NCBI RefSeq assembly: GCF_000147335.1
Contig: NC_014533.1
Location: 620,001-684,000, forward strand
Direction: 5' to 3'
From: Gloeothece verrucosa PCC 7822
Lineage (GTDB): Bacteria; Cyanobacteriota; Cyanobacteriia; Cyanobacteriales; Microcystaceae
DNA length: 64,000 nucleotides
The notes beneath the pieces are model-generated. The model had not been told where the DNA came from, did no database searches, and saw nothing but the letters and a program-made list of their open reading frames with translations. Positions 24,366 to 35,900 of this stretch are shown piece by piece. Every line of letters starts with the position of its first letter. The first letter of the stretch is position 1. The translations under genes and the position numbers were made by a program.

Positions 24366-25379
24366 TTATGTCTTCTGTCTCCTGACTGCTGTCGTGCTAA
24401 CAATCAATAAAGCTATTATCCCCCATATTCTTACTTCGGGAGAAGGTTCTGGAATGGCTTGGGGTTCTTCTAATACTGAAACAGCATATTCTGCAATCAG
24501 TTTATGAGCAGTAGTTGTCGGATGGATACTATCCCAGAAAAAAACTTGATTCGGGTTGCTACCACAAAGACTAGAAAGATCCGAAGCGGGTAAAGCACCT
24601 ATTACTGTATTACCTAAGCAAGAACCGGTTACATCCTTAAAACCAAATTGATCGGGATTAGCAAAAACTTGATTGAATAATCCATTAATATCTAAAGAAA
24701 CAATATTTACTTGGTTTAGTTCGCTTTTTAAAGCGTGAATACTTTGGGCTAGACTAGCGTTGTATTGAATAGTAGATTTATTAAGTTGGTTAGAAATTTC
24801 GCTATTGATAGTGCCTGGCAAATCTCCTAAATTTGGCAAATTAGCTACTAAAATATTTTTAGCTCCCCCTAGAGCAAGATTACGCACCCCTGTTAATATA
24901 TTCATAACAGGCTCATTAATATCAATAGTGCCATTAGAAACAAAAAGATCGTTAAATCCCCCTGAAACAATGTAAAGCGCGTTCGGATTAACTGATGGAG
25001 TAGTCCCTAAAAAATTATTAATTTGCGATAAAACTCCCGTTAAATATAAACTAGGTATTGATGAAGGTGCAACCGCGTTATATAGCCCAGACGTTGCCCC
25101 AAGTACGGCAAAATTATTGTTTGAATTAGGACTTAAATTTAAATCCTGAGCCAGATATTCGGCCCAGACATTACCATTGGTAAGACGGCCTTCATAGTAA
25201 GGCTGTGGAGGAAATCCTGAACCAAAAATATTTTTGGTGTAATTATAATAATTTCCTACATCTAAGTAGCTATCTCCAAAGGCATAAACGGCTTCAAAGT
25301 TGGCGGCTAGAGTTTTTATCGGAAAAATAAAAGACAAAAGACACAATCCAGTTGTTATCACTTTTGACTTCATAATCAT
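24366..25379 (-). CDS. Exported SGNH/GDSL hydrolase with PEP-CTERM tail
   Basis: 337 residues. A signal peptide (VITTGLCLLSFIFPIKTLAA) is followed by the GDSL block FGDSYLDVGN (nucleophile Ser), the block with the oxyanion Asn as GGFNDLF, and the C-terminal catalytic pair in WDSIHPTTTAH. Together these mark the SGNH esterase/lipase fold. The last ~25 residues are a PEP-CTERM sorting signal: PEP in AIPEPSPE, a hydrophobic helix (IIALLIVSTTAV) and RRQK. It would be exported and processed by an exosortase. It probably hydrolyses esters or acyl groups on surface polymers; the substrate is not readable. Divergent from another PEP-CTERM gene. Confidence 0.88.
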   Translation of the reverse strand: MIMKSKVITTGLCLLSFIFPIKTLAANFEAVYAFGDSYLDVGNYYNYTKNIFGSGFPPQPYYEGRLTNGNVWAEYLAQDLNLSPNSNNNFAVLGATSGLYNAVAPSSIPSLYLTGVLSQINNFLGTTPSVNPNALYIVSGGFNDLFVSNGTIDINEPVMNILTGVRNLALGGAKNILVANLPNLGDLPGTINSEISNQLNKSTIQYNASLAQSIHALKSELNQVNIVSLDINGLFNQVFANPDQFGFKDVTGSCLGNTVIGALPASDLSSLCGSNPNQVFFWDSIHPTTTAHKLIAEYAVSVLEEPQAIPEPSPEVRIWGIIALLIVSTTAVRRQKT

Positions 25380-25694
25380 CGTTTATAATCCATTAGACAG
25401 TAACAATTATTATTAAAACTGTAATTGTTAATCAAGGCTTTTAGGATTAAAATTTTAAATTTAATTAAACTCAAAATTTTAAAAATCTTATGCCTGCTAA
25501 AATTCAATCTAAATCTTAAGTTATTTTTAAAATAACTGATAAATTCATGTTTGATTTTTTGATTTTGAAATTAACTGTACTCTTTTGAGTAAATTTGTAT
25601 ATTTTTTGAAAATATTATTAAATAATTAATGTTTAAAATCATTTTTTAAAACCGTTTATAATTTTTATGTAGCCAAAATATAGGAACTATTTTT
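25380..25694. other. Divergent promoter region, 315 bp
   Basis: Separates the SGNH hydrolase and DUF5602-like genes. It is very AT-rich. TATAAT at 25657-25662 lies about 33 bp before ATG 25695 as a perfect -10; no good -35 is visible at 17 bp. Confidence 0.45.
25657..25662 (+). promoter_or_regulatory. -10 element for the DUF5602-like gene
   Basis: Perfect TATAAT, giving a start near 25669. AGGA at 25682-25685 serves as ribosome site before ATG 25695. The -35 is poorly matched, which is common where an activator acts. Confidence 0.4.
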
Positions 25695-26597
25695 ATGAGC
25701 AGTATTAAAAATTTAGCAATTACTGTTGGAGCGATTTTAGTTACTTTAGAAACCGGTAATATAGCTAAAGCAGCTATTTTCCTGGGCAACTCTCCCCAAA
25801 AACTAGGAAACGGCATGATTAATTCCTATGTAGTAGTTGATGACCTAACCGGCGAGCCAGCCTCTATCGGTCTGACTTTTGATGTAGGAATTTTGTCAGG
25901 TTTATCTGATGGAGAAACTGATTCAGAAGATCATAGCCATGAACATGAGCATATTGACACAGTAATGTTGTCATTGCCTAGTCAAGCTTCCTCCACAGCA
26001 TTTGAATTCGTGGCAGTGAATTGGAACCCTGATGGACATCCTCCTACGGGTGTTTATAATACTCCTCATTTTGATTTTCACTTCTATACCATTCCGCAAT
26101 CTATTCAGCAGCAAATTAATCCGGCAAATCCTCAATTTCCTTCAGCAGCCTACAAAGTACCTCCTCCAGGTTTTGTCCCTGCCGATTATTATTTAATCCC
26201 TAACACAGCCGTTCCCGGAGAAGGGTCTCATTGGGCTAATTTCAATGCACCCGAATGGCAAGGAGTTCCTCATGGTTTTGAGCAGACATTTCTTTATGGT
26301 TATTGGCAAGGAATCATGGCTTTTCAAGAACCTATGGTTACCTACGAATTTTTAATAAATCAACAAAATCGATCAACTTTTTCTGAGGCAATCAATTTAC
26401 CCGCTTTTTTTCCCAAGACTGCTTTTTATCCTACCAGCTATAGCATATCCTTTGATTCTTCAACAAGTATTTATAATGTGTCTTTAGACCACCTTACATG
26501 GCGCGTAGCGACACCTGTTCCCGAACCCTTTACCCTTTTAGGTGCTGGTATAGCCGTAGGATTTGGATTTCTGTTTAAACAAAAATTTCCTTCATGA
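25695..26597 (+). CDS. PEP-CTERM exported protein with DUF5602 (TTHB210-like) domain
   Basis: 300 residues. A signal peptide (NLAITVGAILVTLETGNIAKA) is followed by a domain with FVAVNWNPDGHPPTGVYNTPHFDFHFYTI, a pattern I associate with the DUF5602/TTHB210-like family. A His/Asp/Glu-rich loop (SEDHSHEHEH) at about 77-87 and the HFDFHF core suggest metal binding. The end has a PEP-CTERM signal: PVPEPFTLLGAGIAVGFGFLFKQK. It is therefore likely an exported, exosortase-sorted extracellular protein. Function unknown. The domain call is from memory of the motif, so moderate. It shares its upstream region with the SGNH hydrolase. Confidence 0.72.
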   Translation: MSSIKNLAITVGAILVTLETGNIAKAAIFLGNSPQKLGNGMINSYVVVDDLTGEPASIGLTFDVGILSGLSDGETDSEDHSHEHEHIDTVMLSLPSQASSTAFEFVAVNWNPDGHPPTGVYNTPHFDFHFYTIPQSIQQQINPANPQFPSAAYKVPPPGFVPADYYLIPNTAVPGEGSHWANFNAPEWQGVPHGFEQTFLYGYWQGIMAFQEPMVTYEFLINQQNRSTFSEAINLPAFFPKTAFYPTSYSISFDSSTSIYNVSLDHLTWRVATPVPEPFTLLGAGIAVGFGFLFKQKFPS

Positions 26598-26654
26598 GAT
26601 TTAACCGTTTTTTGGCGAGCGCATTCGCTTAACTTACACTTTTGATATTTTATT

Positions 26655-26759
26655 TAGGACTTACGCACCATAACCCAATGATAAGGGTTTGAGAGTTCCG
26701 AGCTATAGCGAAGAATGACATAAACTCGTTAGTGCGCGTTTCTGAGTGCGTAACTCCTA
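26655..26759. repeat. Inverted-terminal-repeat element, family 2, copy 3 (105 bp)
   Basis: TAGGACTTACGCAC at 26655-26668 and AGTGCGTAACTCCTA at 26745-26759, inverted apart from one base. The interior CATAACCCA..GGGTTTGAGA and ACATAAACTCGTTAGT match copy 1. Confidence 0.8.
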
Positions 26760-26813
26760 AGCTAACACGCATTTAATTTTTATAACTTTATTTTTGGTAC
26801 AAAGGTTCAATCC

Positions 26814-26834
26814 TTTCCCCTTTCCCCTTTCCCC
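26814..26834 (+). repeat. Heptamer tandem repeat (TTTCCCC)x3
   Basis: Three perfect 7-bp units; typical of the short tandemly repeated repetitive (STRR) sequences of cyanobacteria. Confidence 0.7.
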
Positions 26835-26946
26835 CTTCTTTATCTGGACTAATAATTTAGATGCGTAACAGCTTATTCGCGATCCTTCGCCAGGCTGGTG
26901 GATGACATAAAATCAAAGAAAAACAAAAACTGTTTAATTAATTTTT

Positions 26947-29900
26947 TCAAATCCCGATAACAGTAGAACCAGCGTTAAAAATTATATTGCCTTTAACTTC
27001 AATAGAACCAAATAAGGTTGAATTGCCATTGTAAGTAAAGTTTTTAGCCGCTAAGAACTTGCCTCGGGTATTGGCTGCACCATTGTAAGCAATAGAACCT
27101 TGAGCAATAACCCGCAATTGACTGTTTGCATCGGTGGTTGTGGTAGCCCCATTAAAGTTAATACTACCGCTATTACTGCTATTAGCTAATAAAGTCGAAC
27201 CCGAAAAACGCGCTCCTCCATTCATATTAATAGAGCCAGAAGCAAATACCGATAAATTACAAGACTGAACATTAGCTAGATTTACATTACCGTTGTTAGC
27301 AATTAAAACTACATTGTTGAGGTTATGACCTTGACCGTTAAAATTAATATCTCCTCCTTCCACAATAATTACATAATTACTGATATTTACGCCGCTAGGA
27401 ATCGTTAAGCCGCCATTAGTAACACGAACCACAGTAGGCGCAGAAGGCGTACCGGCTGGGGGGAACTTCGTAGCCCAATCTGAGGCATTATTCAGGGGAT
27501 TTTGTTGAGAATTGAAGATAACAGTAGGTGTTGCTGTGGGAATTCTACTCGTTAATTCCTGATTTAAAATATCTGTATAAGCGGGAACATTGACCGTCTG
27601 TTGCTCAATTACTTGAGGTGGAATGAGATTACCATATTGACGAGTAGTGGCATTGCTAACGGTGTAATTAGGAGCTACCGTAACCGCCCTATCTACCAAA
27701 ATCAGCTTACCAGAATTATCTAGTATTGCATTACCCTGAGCATCTCGCAGAACCGGTAAAGTGATATTACCGTTAAAGGTAAATCCTTTACCCGCATAAA
27801 TAAGAGCATCGTCTTCAGTAATTAGTGGATTTCCATCAAAATCGCCACCTCCGTTAATTGTGACAGTTCCTTCCGCTTTAATCGTAAAGGCAGGGGGTTG
27901 ATCATTATTAACGATAGTTCCAGTTCCTTGAGCTTTACTCAAAATAGCATTAATAGGATTGCTTAGATTGAGCTTAAAAGTTTCATCAGGTTCCACCAGA
28001 AGATCTCCTTTAACGGTTACGGAAATGGTTTTACTGGTTTCTCCGGCGGCAAAAGTCAATGTTCCGCTTGCCGCTAAGTAATCAAGTTGTGCGGTAGCTG
28101 TACCGTCAGCAGTGGCATAATTTACACTGACTGTTTTAGCAGAAGCGGCAGAAAGACTCACCGTAAATATAACGATTTGTGTACCACTGTCCCCTTCAGT
28201 AATAGTTTGATCACTAACAGTTAAAGCGGGTTCATTATCGTTATCAATAATCGTACCAACAGCAACCCCATCACTTAGAGTAGCATTTGTCGCTTCAGTC
28301 AAATTGAGTAGGAAACTTTCATTAAACTCATCAAGTTGATCATTGAGAATTTGTACAGCAACCGTTTGTGAAGTTTGTCCGGGGGCAAAGGAAAGGGTGC
28401 CGCTTGTGGCTGTGTAGTCGAGTCCAGAAGAGGCTGTATCATCGGCGGTAGTATAATTGACCCGTATAGTTTTGCCACTAGCAGCAGAAAGCGTCACATT
28501 AAAGTTAGCGATCACAGTACCGTTATCACCTTCAGTAATGGAAATATCTCCCACCGATAGGGTAGGTGCAGCATCATTATCAATAATTGTCCCTTGTCCT
28601 TGATTATCTCCCAAAGTCGCTAAACATGGGTTACTCAAAACCACCAAGAAGTTTTCGTCAAATTCATCCTCAATATCGCCAACAATAGCAACAGCAATTG
28701 TCTGACTCGTTACACCAGGGGCAAAGGTTAAAGTGCCCGCCGTTGCCGCATAATCCAGCGATGAGTTTGCACTTCCGTCTTTGGTGGCAAAATCTACGGT
28801 AACGGTTTCACTACTGGGTTCTGATAAGCTGACAGTAAAGATTGCATTCGTGGTGTTATTATCCCCTTCTACTAAGGTAACGTCATTAATGGTTAAGCTA
28901 GGAAGCGGCTTCACATTAACCGTAAACTCGTCAGTCGTGCTTCCTCCGTCATCATCTGTCACCGTCAAGGTAACTGTATAAGCTCCTCCATTAGCATAAA
29001 TATGAGTAGGTGTCAATGAGTCTGTATTACTGGTTCCGTCGCCAAAATTCCAGACAAAAGTATGAGTATCGAAAATACCGGGGTCTGTATAACGACCCTC
29101 AAAATTTATGGGTTGACCCTGATATACAATGCGATTTAATCCGGCTTCTACTGTAGGAGCGACATTAGAGACATTGACTTCTAAGTTTCTGGTGGTCAGT
29201 GCCCCTTCTGAATCTTGTACATTAAGAGTCACCAGATAAATTCCATTTTCAGCAAAAACGTGATTAACATTTTGTCCGTTTACTGCATCGCTACCATCCC
29301 CAAAATTCCAACTGTAAGTAATCGCATCATTACCCGGATCATTGGCGATAGCATTAAAGTTAGCCGTTGAACCTTCAGAAGGAGTTAGATCGCCAGTAAT
29401 ATTGGTGATTGTCGGTGCTTCATTATTAACTGTAATTGTGACGGTATCGCTATCGGTTCCTCCGTCAGAATCAGTCACTTGTAAAGTAGCTACATAGACC
29501 CCACTGTTAGCATAAACATGAGTAGGATTAAGTTGATTACTGAGGGTTGTTCCGTCTCCAAAATCCCAGATAATTGTATGGGTGTCTAGAATACCTGGGT
29601 CTGTAAAACTACCATTAAGGGTGATTGCTTGGCCTTCGGAGACGGTTTGATCTAATCCCGCAGACACCACAGGGGCGACATTATTAACTGTTACTAATAA
29701 AGTTTGACTGGTGGATGCTCCCTCAGCATCTGTCACGGTTAAAGATACGGTGTATTCGCCATTATTTGCCCAAATGTGGTTAACCGAAGCCGCATTAACG
29801 GGGTCGCTATTATCACCAAAATCCCAAGTATAAGTTAACGCATCGTTGCCGGGATCAGTTGCTGTCGCACTAAAGTTAGCAGAACTTCCCTCATTAAGAG

Positions 29901-32900
29901 TAGTTTGTCCGTTTACATTGGTTAAAGTAGGAGCCAGATTGTTGACTGTAACGGTGAGGGTATCAGTACCGATATCTCCATCAGAATCTATTACACTAAG
30001 CGTGACTGTATAGGTTCCGTTATTTGTATAAGTATGAGTAGGAGTTAAGTTCTCGCTTGTTGTAGTACCGTCTCCAAAGTTCCAGACAATGCTATGGGTG
30101 TCTAAAATACCAGGGTCAGTATAACTACCGTTGAAACTGACGGTTTCTCCTTCAGAAGAGGCAAAGTCTAAACCCGCATTGACTGAAGGAGCAACATTAT
30201 TAACGGTAACACTTTTGCTTTGCTGTGCTGTCTCGCCTTGAGTATCGGTAACTGTTAAGGTAACGGTATAAGTCCCGTTATCCGCAAAGGTATGACTAAC
30301 CACTTGACCGAAAACGGGGTCACTATTATCACCAAAGTTCCAACTATAAGTTAACGGATCATTATTGGGATCGATTGCTGTGGCACTAAACGTTGCCGGG
30401 GTTCCTTCATTGACGGTTGAAGGACTCGAAACATTGGTAATTGTGGGAGCAGAATTATTGACATTTACGGTTAAGGTTTGGGTTGCGCTGCCGCCATTCG
30501 TATCTGTAACCGTTAGAGTGGTGATATAGGAGCCATTATTAACAAAAGTATGAGTTACCGTTTGGCCCGTAATTGGATCGCTACCGTCGCCAAAATTCCA
30601 AGTATAAGTTAACGCATCGTTGCCGGGATCGGTTGCGGTAGCACTAAAGTTAATTGGTGTCCCTGCCTCTACATTTTGATCGGCTTCTACACTGGTAATA
30701 ACGGGAGGCGCGTTATTAACTGTAACCGTTACTGTAGTTTCATTAGAACGAATTCCCTGATCATCTCCAACCGAATAACTAAAGCTATCAGTACCGACAA
30801 ACCCTCCATTGGGGGTATAAGTAAAACTTCCGTCAGGGTTGAGTGAAACATTTCCGTTCGTGGGAGCTTGTCCAATTTGTACGAAGGTCGGGTCGATAGT
30901 TCCATCTTCATCGGTGTCATTAGCCAAAACGTTGATCACTACCGGCGCGGCTTGAAGGGTTGTGCTAGTATCACTATTGGCCACTGGAGGGACTTGTTGA
31001 TCCCCTTCACTGAGAATCACAACATTATCAATAGTGACAGAACCTTCTTTTGTTCCAAAACCGAGTAAATCAAAGTAGAGTTTAGCTACCGTACCGGCAC
31101 TAATTCCCGTTAAATCTACTTTAACCGTGCGAGATGAATTAAGACCGATTACATCCCCTGAAGTAGTTGCCCCGTTTATCTTGACTTTTGGACTAAAGTA
31201 TGCTTTTCCAGTAGATTGTAGATTGAGGAAAGAGTCTGTTTGAGTCAGTCCGCTTGCGGTTCCCACCAGTGGGGTAAGGGTATTCGCATCCAGTAAAGCC
31301 GCTTCAAAAGCATCGCCGGGGGCTAGGGTACTGCTATCTAGGTCACTGTTGACGAGGGTAAACTGAAGGGTTTTAGCGCCTTGTGGAATAACAAAGCTTT
31401 GAGAGAAATTGCTCAATAGAGGAGAAGTTTCTCTTAAAACCGCTTGTCCATTAACAATTGCTGTCGAGCCTCGGGTTGACCAACCATAATTAGGATCGTT
31501 GTTATTAGTAATATCAAAGTCACCATTGAGAACCGCGATCAGTGGACTGGCGGTTAAAGGTGCGTTGAGGCCGTTTATTGGAGTGTTAGTTAGATTAGCG
31601 TGACGAGCCAGATTGAGGATTTGAATATCGATATTTGAGGGAAGTTTGCGAATACCTGGGGCTAACCTTGTATTCATCAGATCATAAGGATAAGCTGTAG
31701 TATCGAGGTGTGAGGAATCGCTCGTTAATTGGGCACTGAAATTATCACCTACAAAGACTGGAGAGCCGTTAATCATTTGAATATAGCTATCAAAGCCGCT
31801 CCATCCCGAGATAAAGCCAGCTAAATGTCCCATTTCATGAAGTATCGTGGTGAGTAAGTCGTATTTGCCATAAGCTTCTGAGTTAGAAGCGGCTTTTAAA
31901 GCCCAATTGCTCAGAGATTGGTTAAATTCGCTGTTTTCAAAAGGCGTAGAATCGATAAACCAACCCAAAGAATTAGCATCCTCGTCGATAGCAATAGTTC
32001 CGGCGATGGGACGACCAGAAGAGTCAAATTTAGTAATGTGAGTTTCCGCGAGTTGGCCAGTGGGGAGATTTGTAACCTCAAAATTGATCTCAAAGGGACT
32101 AGAAATTAAAAAGAGATTATTCCAAAAATTGAGAGCAGTATTATAGATATTGGCAAATAAATTAGATGTGTAATTATGAGTTTGAGAATAACTGCCCAAG
32201 AATTGTTGGAACGATACGCTGCCGGTGAGCGGGATTTTAGTGGTACTGGTTTGAGAGAAGTCGAGTTGATTGATGTTCGACTTCAGGGAATTAATTTGCG
32301 AGACGCTGACTTGATTGGTGCTGATTTGACTGGGATTAATTTGAGTGATGCCGACTTGAGTCGGGCTAATTTGAGAGGTACTAGATTGAGGCAAGCTAAC
32401 CTTGAAAGGGCCAAATTGGTTGAGGCCGATCTGCAATGTGCTGTTCTTGAAGGAGCTAACTTGATCGAAGCTGATTTGACTAGGGCTAATGTCACTGAAG
32501 TTAACTTCATGTATGCTAGGCTCATGAGAGCGCAATTGTTCAACGCTAGAGCGCCATTTATCAACTTGAGCGGAGCTAATCTCAAAGATGTCAGATTTTT
32601 TAGTTTTATGTTCGATGTCCAAGGAATTATTGTCGATAATACCATTATGCCCGATGGTAGTATTGAGAAAGACTTTAGGTATTTGTATTGAAGGTGCTAA
32701 AACTTGATCAGCCAGTAACGGTGACGAAATTGGAGGGGTATATATCTGAAAATCTTTGTTGGCTTCAATACGATTTTCAACGTCATCAGGAAGATTAGCC
32801 AGAAAATCCAAACCTGTCCAAGATTCAATTAAATCAACAGGCTGTTTCCATTTCTGCCAATTTCTACTATCTGGGCTTAATTTTGGATCAAAACTTGGAT

Positions 32901-35900
32901 CAGTAAAGTCATTAGGAATGTCAACTGCAATTAAATCGACGATTCCTCCATTTTGTTTATCACTAAGATTATTTGGAGTTAAACCAGGTTTTTCTAAAAC
33001 AATAGCTACTTTCCAAAAATGAGAAGGAATTTGAATATTACCCTGAAAGACAGTATCGTTTTGTAGGAGGTCTTGCCATACTGGATCGTCATTAAGTCTT
33101 CCTCTTCCTCCTGTTATGATATAAATTTCTCGATTTTGGTTTTTAACTAAATCTTTCAAATAGGTTTCTAATGCTGCCCAAACCTCACTGTTCATTTCTC
33201 GGGCTTGAGGAAGGGTGTTAGAATATAAGAAAGTTGAATAATAATCTTTATCATTTCTATTTCTAATTGCTGCATCGGTTAAATGTCCAGCAGTATAAAA
33301 AGTCGTTTGATAATCATTAGGTTGAACTACATTAGAAAAAGGTAATAAAGGATCTGTATCAAAACGAGGACGAGTATTTACAGTTCCTAACCAAGATTTA
33401 TTAAGTTGATAACTAGCCCAATTAGGACCTTTAGCAGTGCTGTTGTAAGAAATGGCATATTGAGGTTTTTCAATTAAATAATTATTAGCATAAGCATTGA
33501 CATTTTCTGGAGTGTACCTAGCTTGAGAGGGATTACCCATTAATAAATTTTTACTTTCAAAAAACACATCATCTAAATAAGCAGTCCCCGAAATAGCTTT
33601 AAAAGTAAGAGTTGCTATTTTACCTCTTAACGCATTGGGAATATTTAAATGAAAAGTTTCAAATCCTTGTGTTCCATAAGCAATCTTATTAATGTTACTT
33701 AAATAAGATGCTGGGGAATTTGATGGGTCAGTCGCGGTTAAATCAATTGTGCCTAAACTGTAATTCTCAAACCCAGGTTGCTCAGATTGTATCGAAACCT
33801 CTACAGATCCGCCTAATTGTAGAGTGTACAAATCAAAGCGCAATGCACCCCAATCTGGAACCACAAAGCGGTTATGAATAAACTCTCGACCTTCACTAAG
33901 TAAGAGAGCATAATTTTTCTCGATTGTTGGATTAAAAACTCCAGTGAGTGTTTGACGGTCAATAAGACGGTCTTGCGCTCTTATAGAGCCATTATTGTAA
34001 TAAGACCACCCTGGAATAGCTTGAGAGTTAAGTTGGGTAGTGATAGCGTCAAAGTTTCCATTAAACAAGGTAGGAACCGCAAAATCCCCGCGCATTCTTC
34101 CTTGCATATTGACATTATAAGTATTGTCTTCAGATACCGAAACTCGCCGATTTAAATCCTGTGCAGGTCGATAAAGAGTATTTCCTCCTCCTCCTAAAAC
34201 CGAGTAAAACCAACCTGTTCCAATTCCTTCCCAAGGAGCCTTAATCTCCCCAAGTTCATAACTGGCTTTAGTATGATTGGGAGTGTACCAGGGGTTGGCT
34301 TGTGGATGATTGGAATCGAATAAATCATCGTAGTGTAAATCGCTGCGCCGACGATAAATAGAACTGATAGGATTACTATTTGGCGGGAACTGAGTCATGT
34401 TGAGATTTAAACTACCCGCATACCAAGCTAAGGTTCTGTAGTGAGCATTTCCTGATCGATCATCTACGGTAAATCCTACACGACTTGAAGAATCAAAAGC
34501 TCCCTCATTATTTACTCCTCCTAAAAACACATTGACATCTGCACCATCTAGGGCACGTCCAGCAAAGGTTAAGGTTGTTTGACCAGGTTGTAAATTAGGA
34601 GTTGTTTGGTAGTAGTTATCGGCAAAGGTAACATTATTCCAAACTTTGATCTCAGGTTCACGAACATTATCAAATTGGGGGCCTAAAGACGCTTGAACGA
34701 AATCATGAGGGTCAATAGTAGTCATTTGAAGGTCTCGATGGTCTCTGTCGAGGCCCCCTGCATTCGGATAAAAAGTTCCTAAGCGTTGAATAATCTCATC
34801 GTTGATCACAGCCCCTTGACCAAAACCAATAAAATGTAAGGGCGAATTAAACAGCGATCCTTGAGTACGATTTAAATTGCCTTGAGCGTCATAACCTCCT
34901 ATGGTTCCTCCCAATTTTTGATCTAGCCTTACTAAAGCCGCATAGAAAGCATCGGCTGCCGCTTCAGAATAGCCCGAATTCGCGGTATTAGAGCCAACCC
35001 ACCCCGGTAATAAGACAATAGGCTTACCGAGGTTAGCACTGAGTCGGTTTTCGTTATCCCAAGCCCCCGTATTGGCATTGTAATGTAAAACTAATCCCCC
35101 GCCATTTTGGGTGCTAGTGAGGCGGTTAGCGATTTCTTCAAATTCTTGATCGACCCCACCACTGTTAAATTCAAAGCCGCGTGTTAAAACAGTTACGCTA
35201 CTAAACGGCGTTGTCCCTGCAAAAGGTTTGTCAAGAGGAGTAGTGAAACTTTCATTTTTAATAATTTCTTTGGTGGTTTCTTGCCCTAATCCATCGACAT
35301 AAGTCCCTCGCACTGCCCAATAATATTTCTGACCTCCCGTTAAGCTAAGGTTTTCAGGGAGAGTAAATTCGTTATAGGGAGCATTAGCTTTTACCTCATT
35401 ACCCCATTTCCAAGTTCCTATTTGTGAATCCTCTGCATTAGGTGTCCAAGTGGCTGTCAGAATTCGATTAGGATTATAATCTCGAATATCTCTGCCCTTT
35501 TCAATCCAGGGCCCTGTTAATAGTTCTTTCTTATTAAAACCTTGGAGAACGCTACTATCTTCTAGTAATTGTGGATTAGTAAAACCAGGAATGCTAAAGC
35601 CTGATGTTCCGTTATTTTTGTACAGTCGATCAGTGGGTAGAAGCCCTTGATTTTCTGGGAATACACTAACAAAAAGATTAATTGATTTTAGTTTTGGTCC
35701 TTCGGGTAAAGGAATACATTCTTCATCTTCGTTGTGATCATTATCTCCTTCTTGTAAACTCCAGGTAAAAGTCGGTTGACGAGGATTATCAAGAGCAACT
35801 CCATCTTGTTTTGGCTTAACCAATTTCAGTAAATCTCTGAAAGAAGCCTCTGTAACACTATAAGGATTACCGCCAATGCCTATTGGTGCAGTATTTGATC

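Larger units (their letters stand above)
26598..26946. other. Intergenic region, 349 bp
   Basis: Lies between convergent genes. It holds family-2 repeat copy 3 (26655-26759), a run of TTTCCCC heptamers (26814-26834) and a remnant like the family-2 interior at 26858-26907 (GATGCGTAACAGC, CGCGATCCTTCGCCAGGCT). No gene. Confidence 0.5.
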
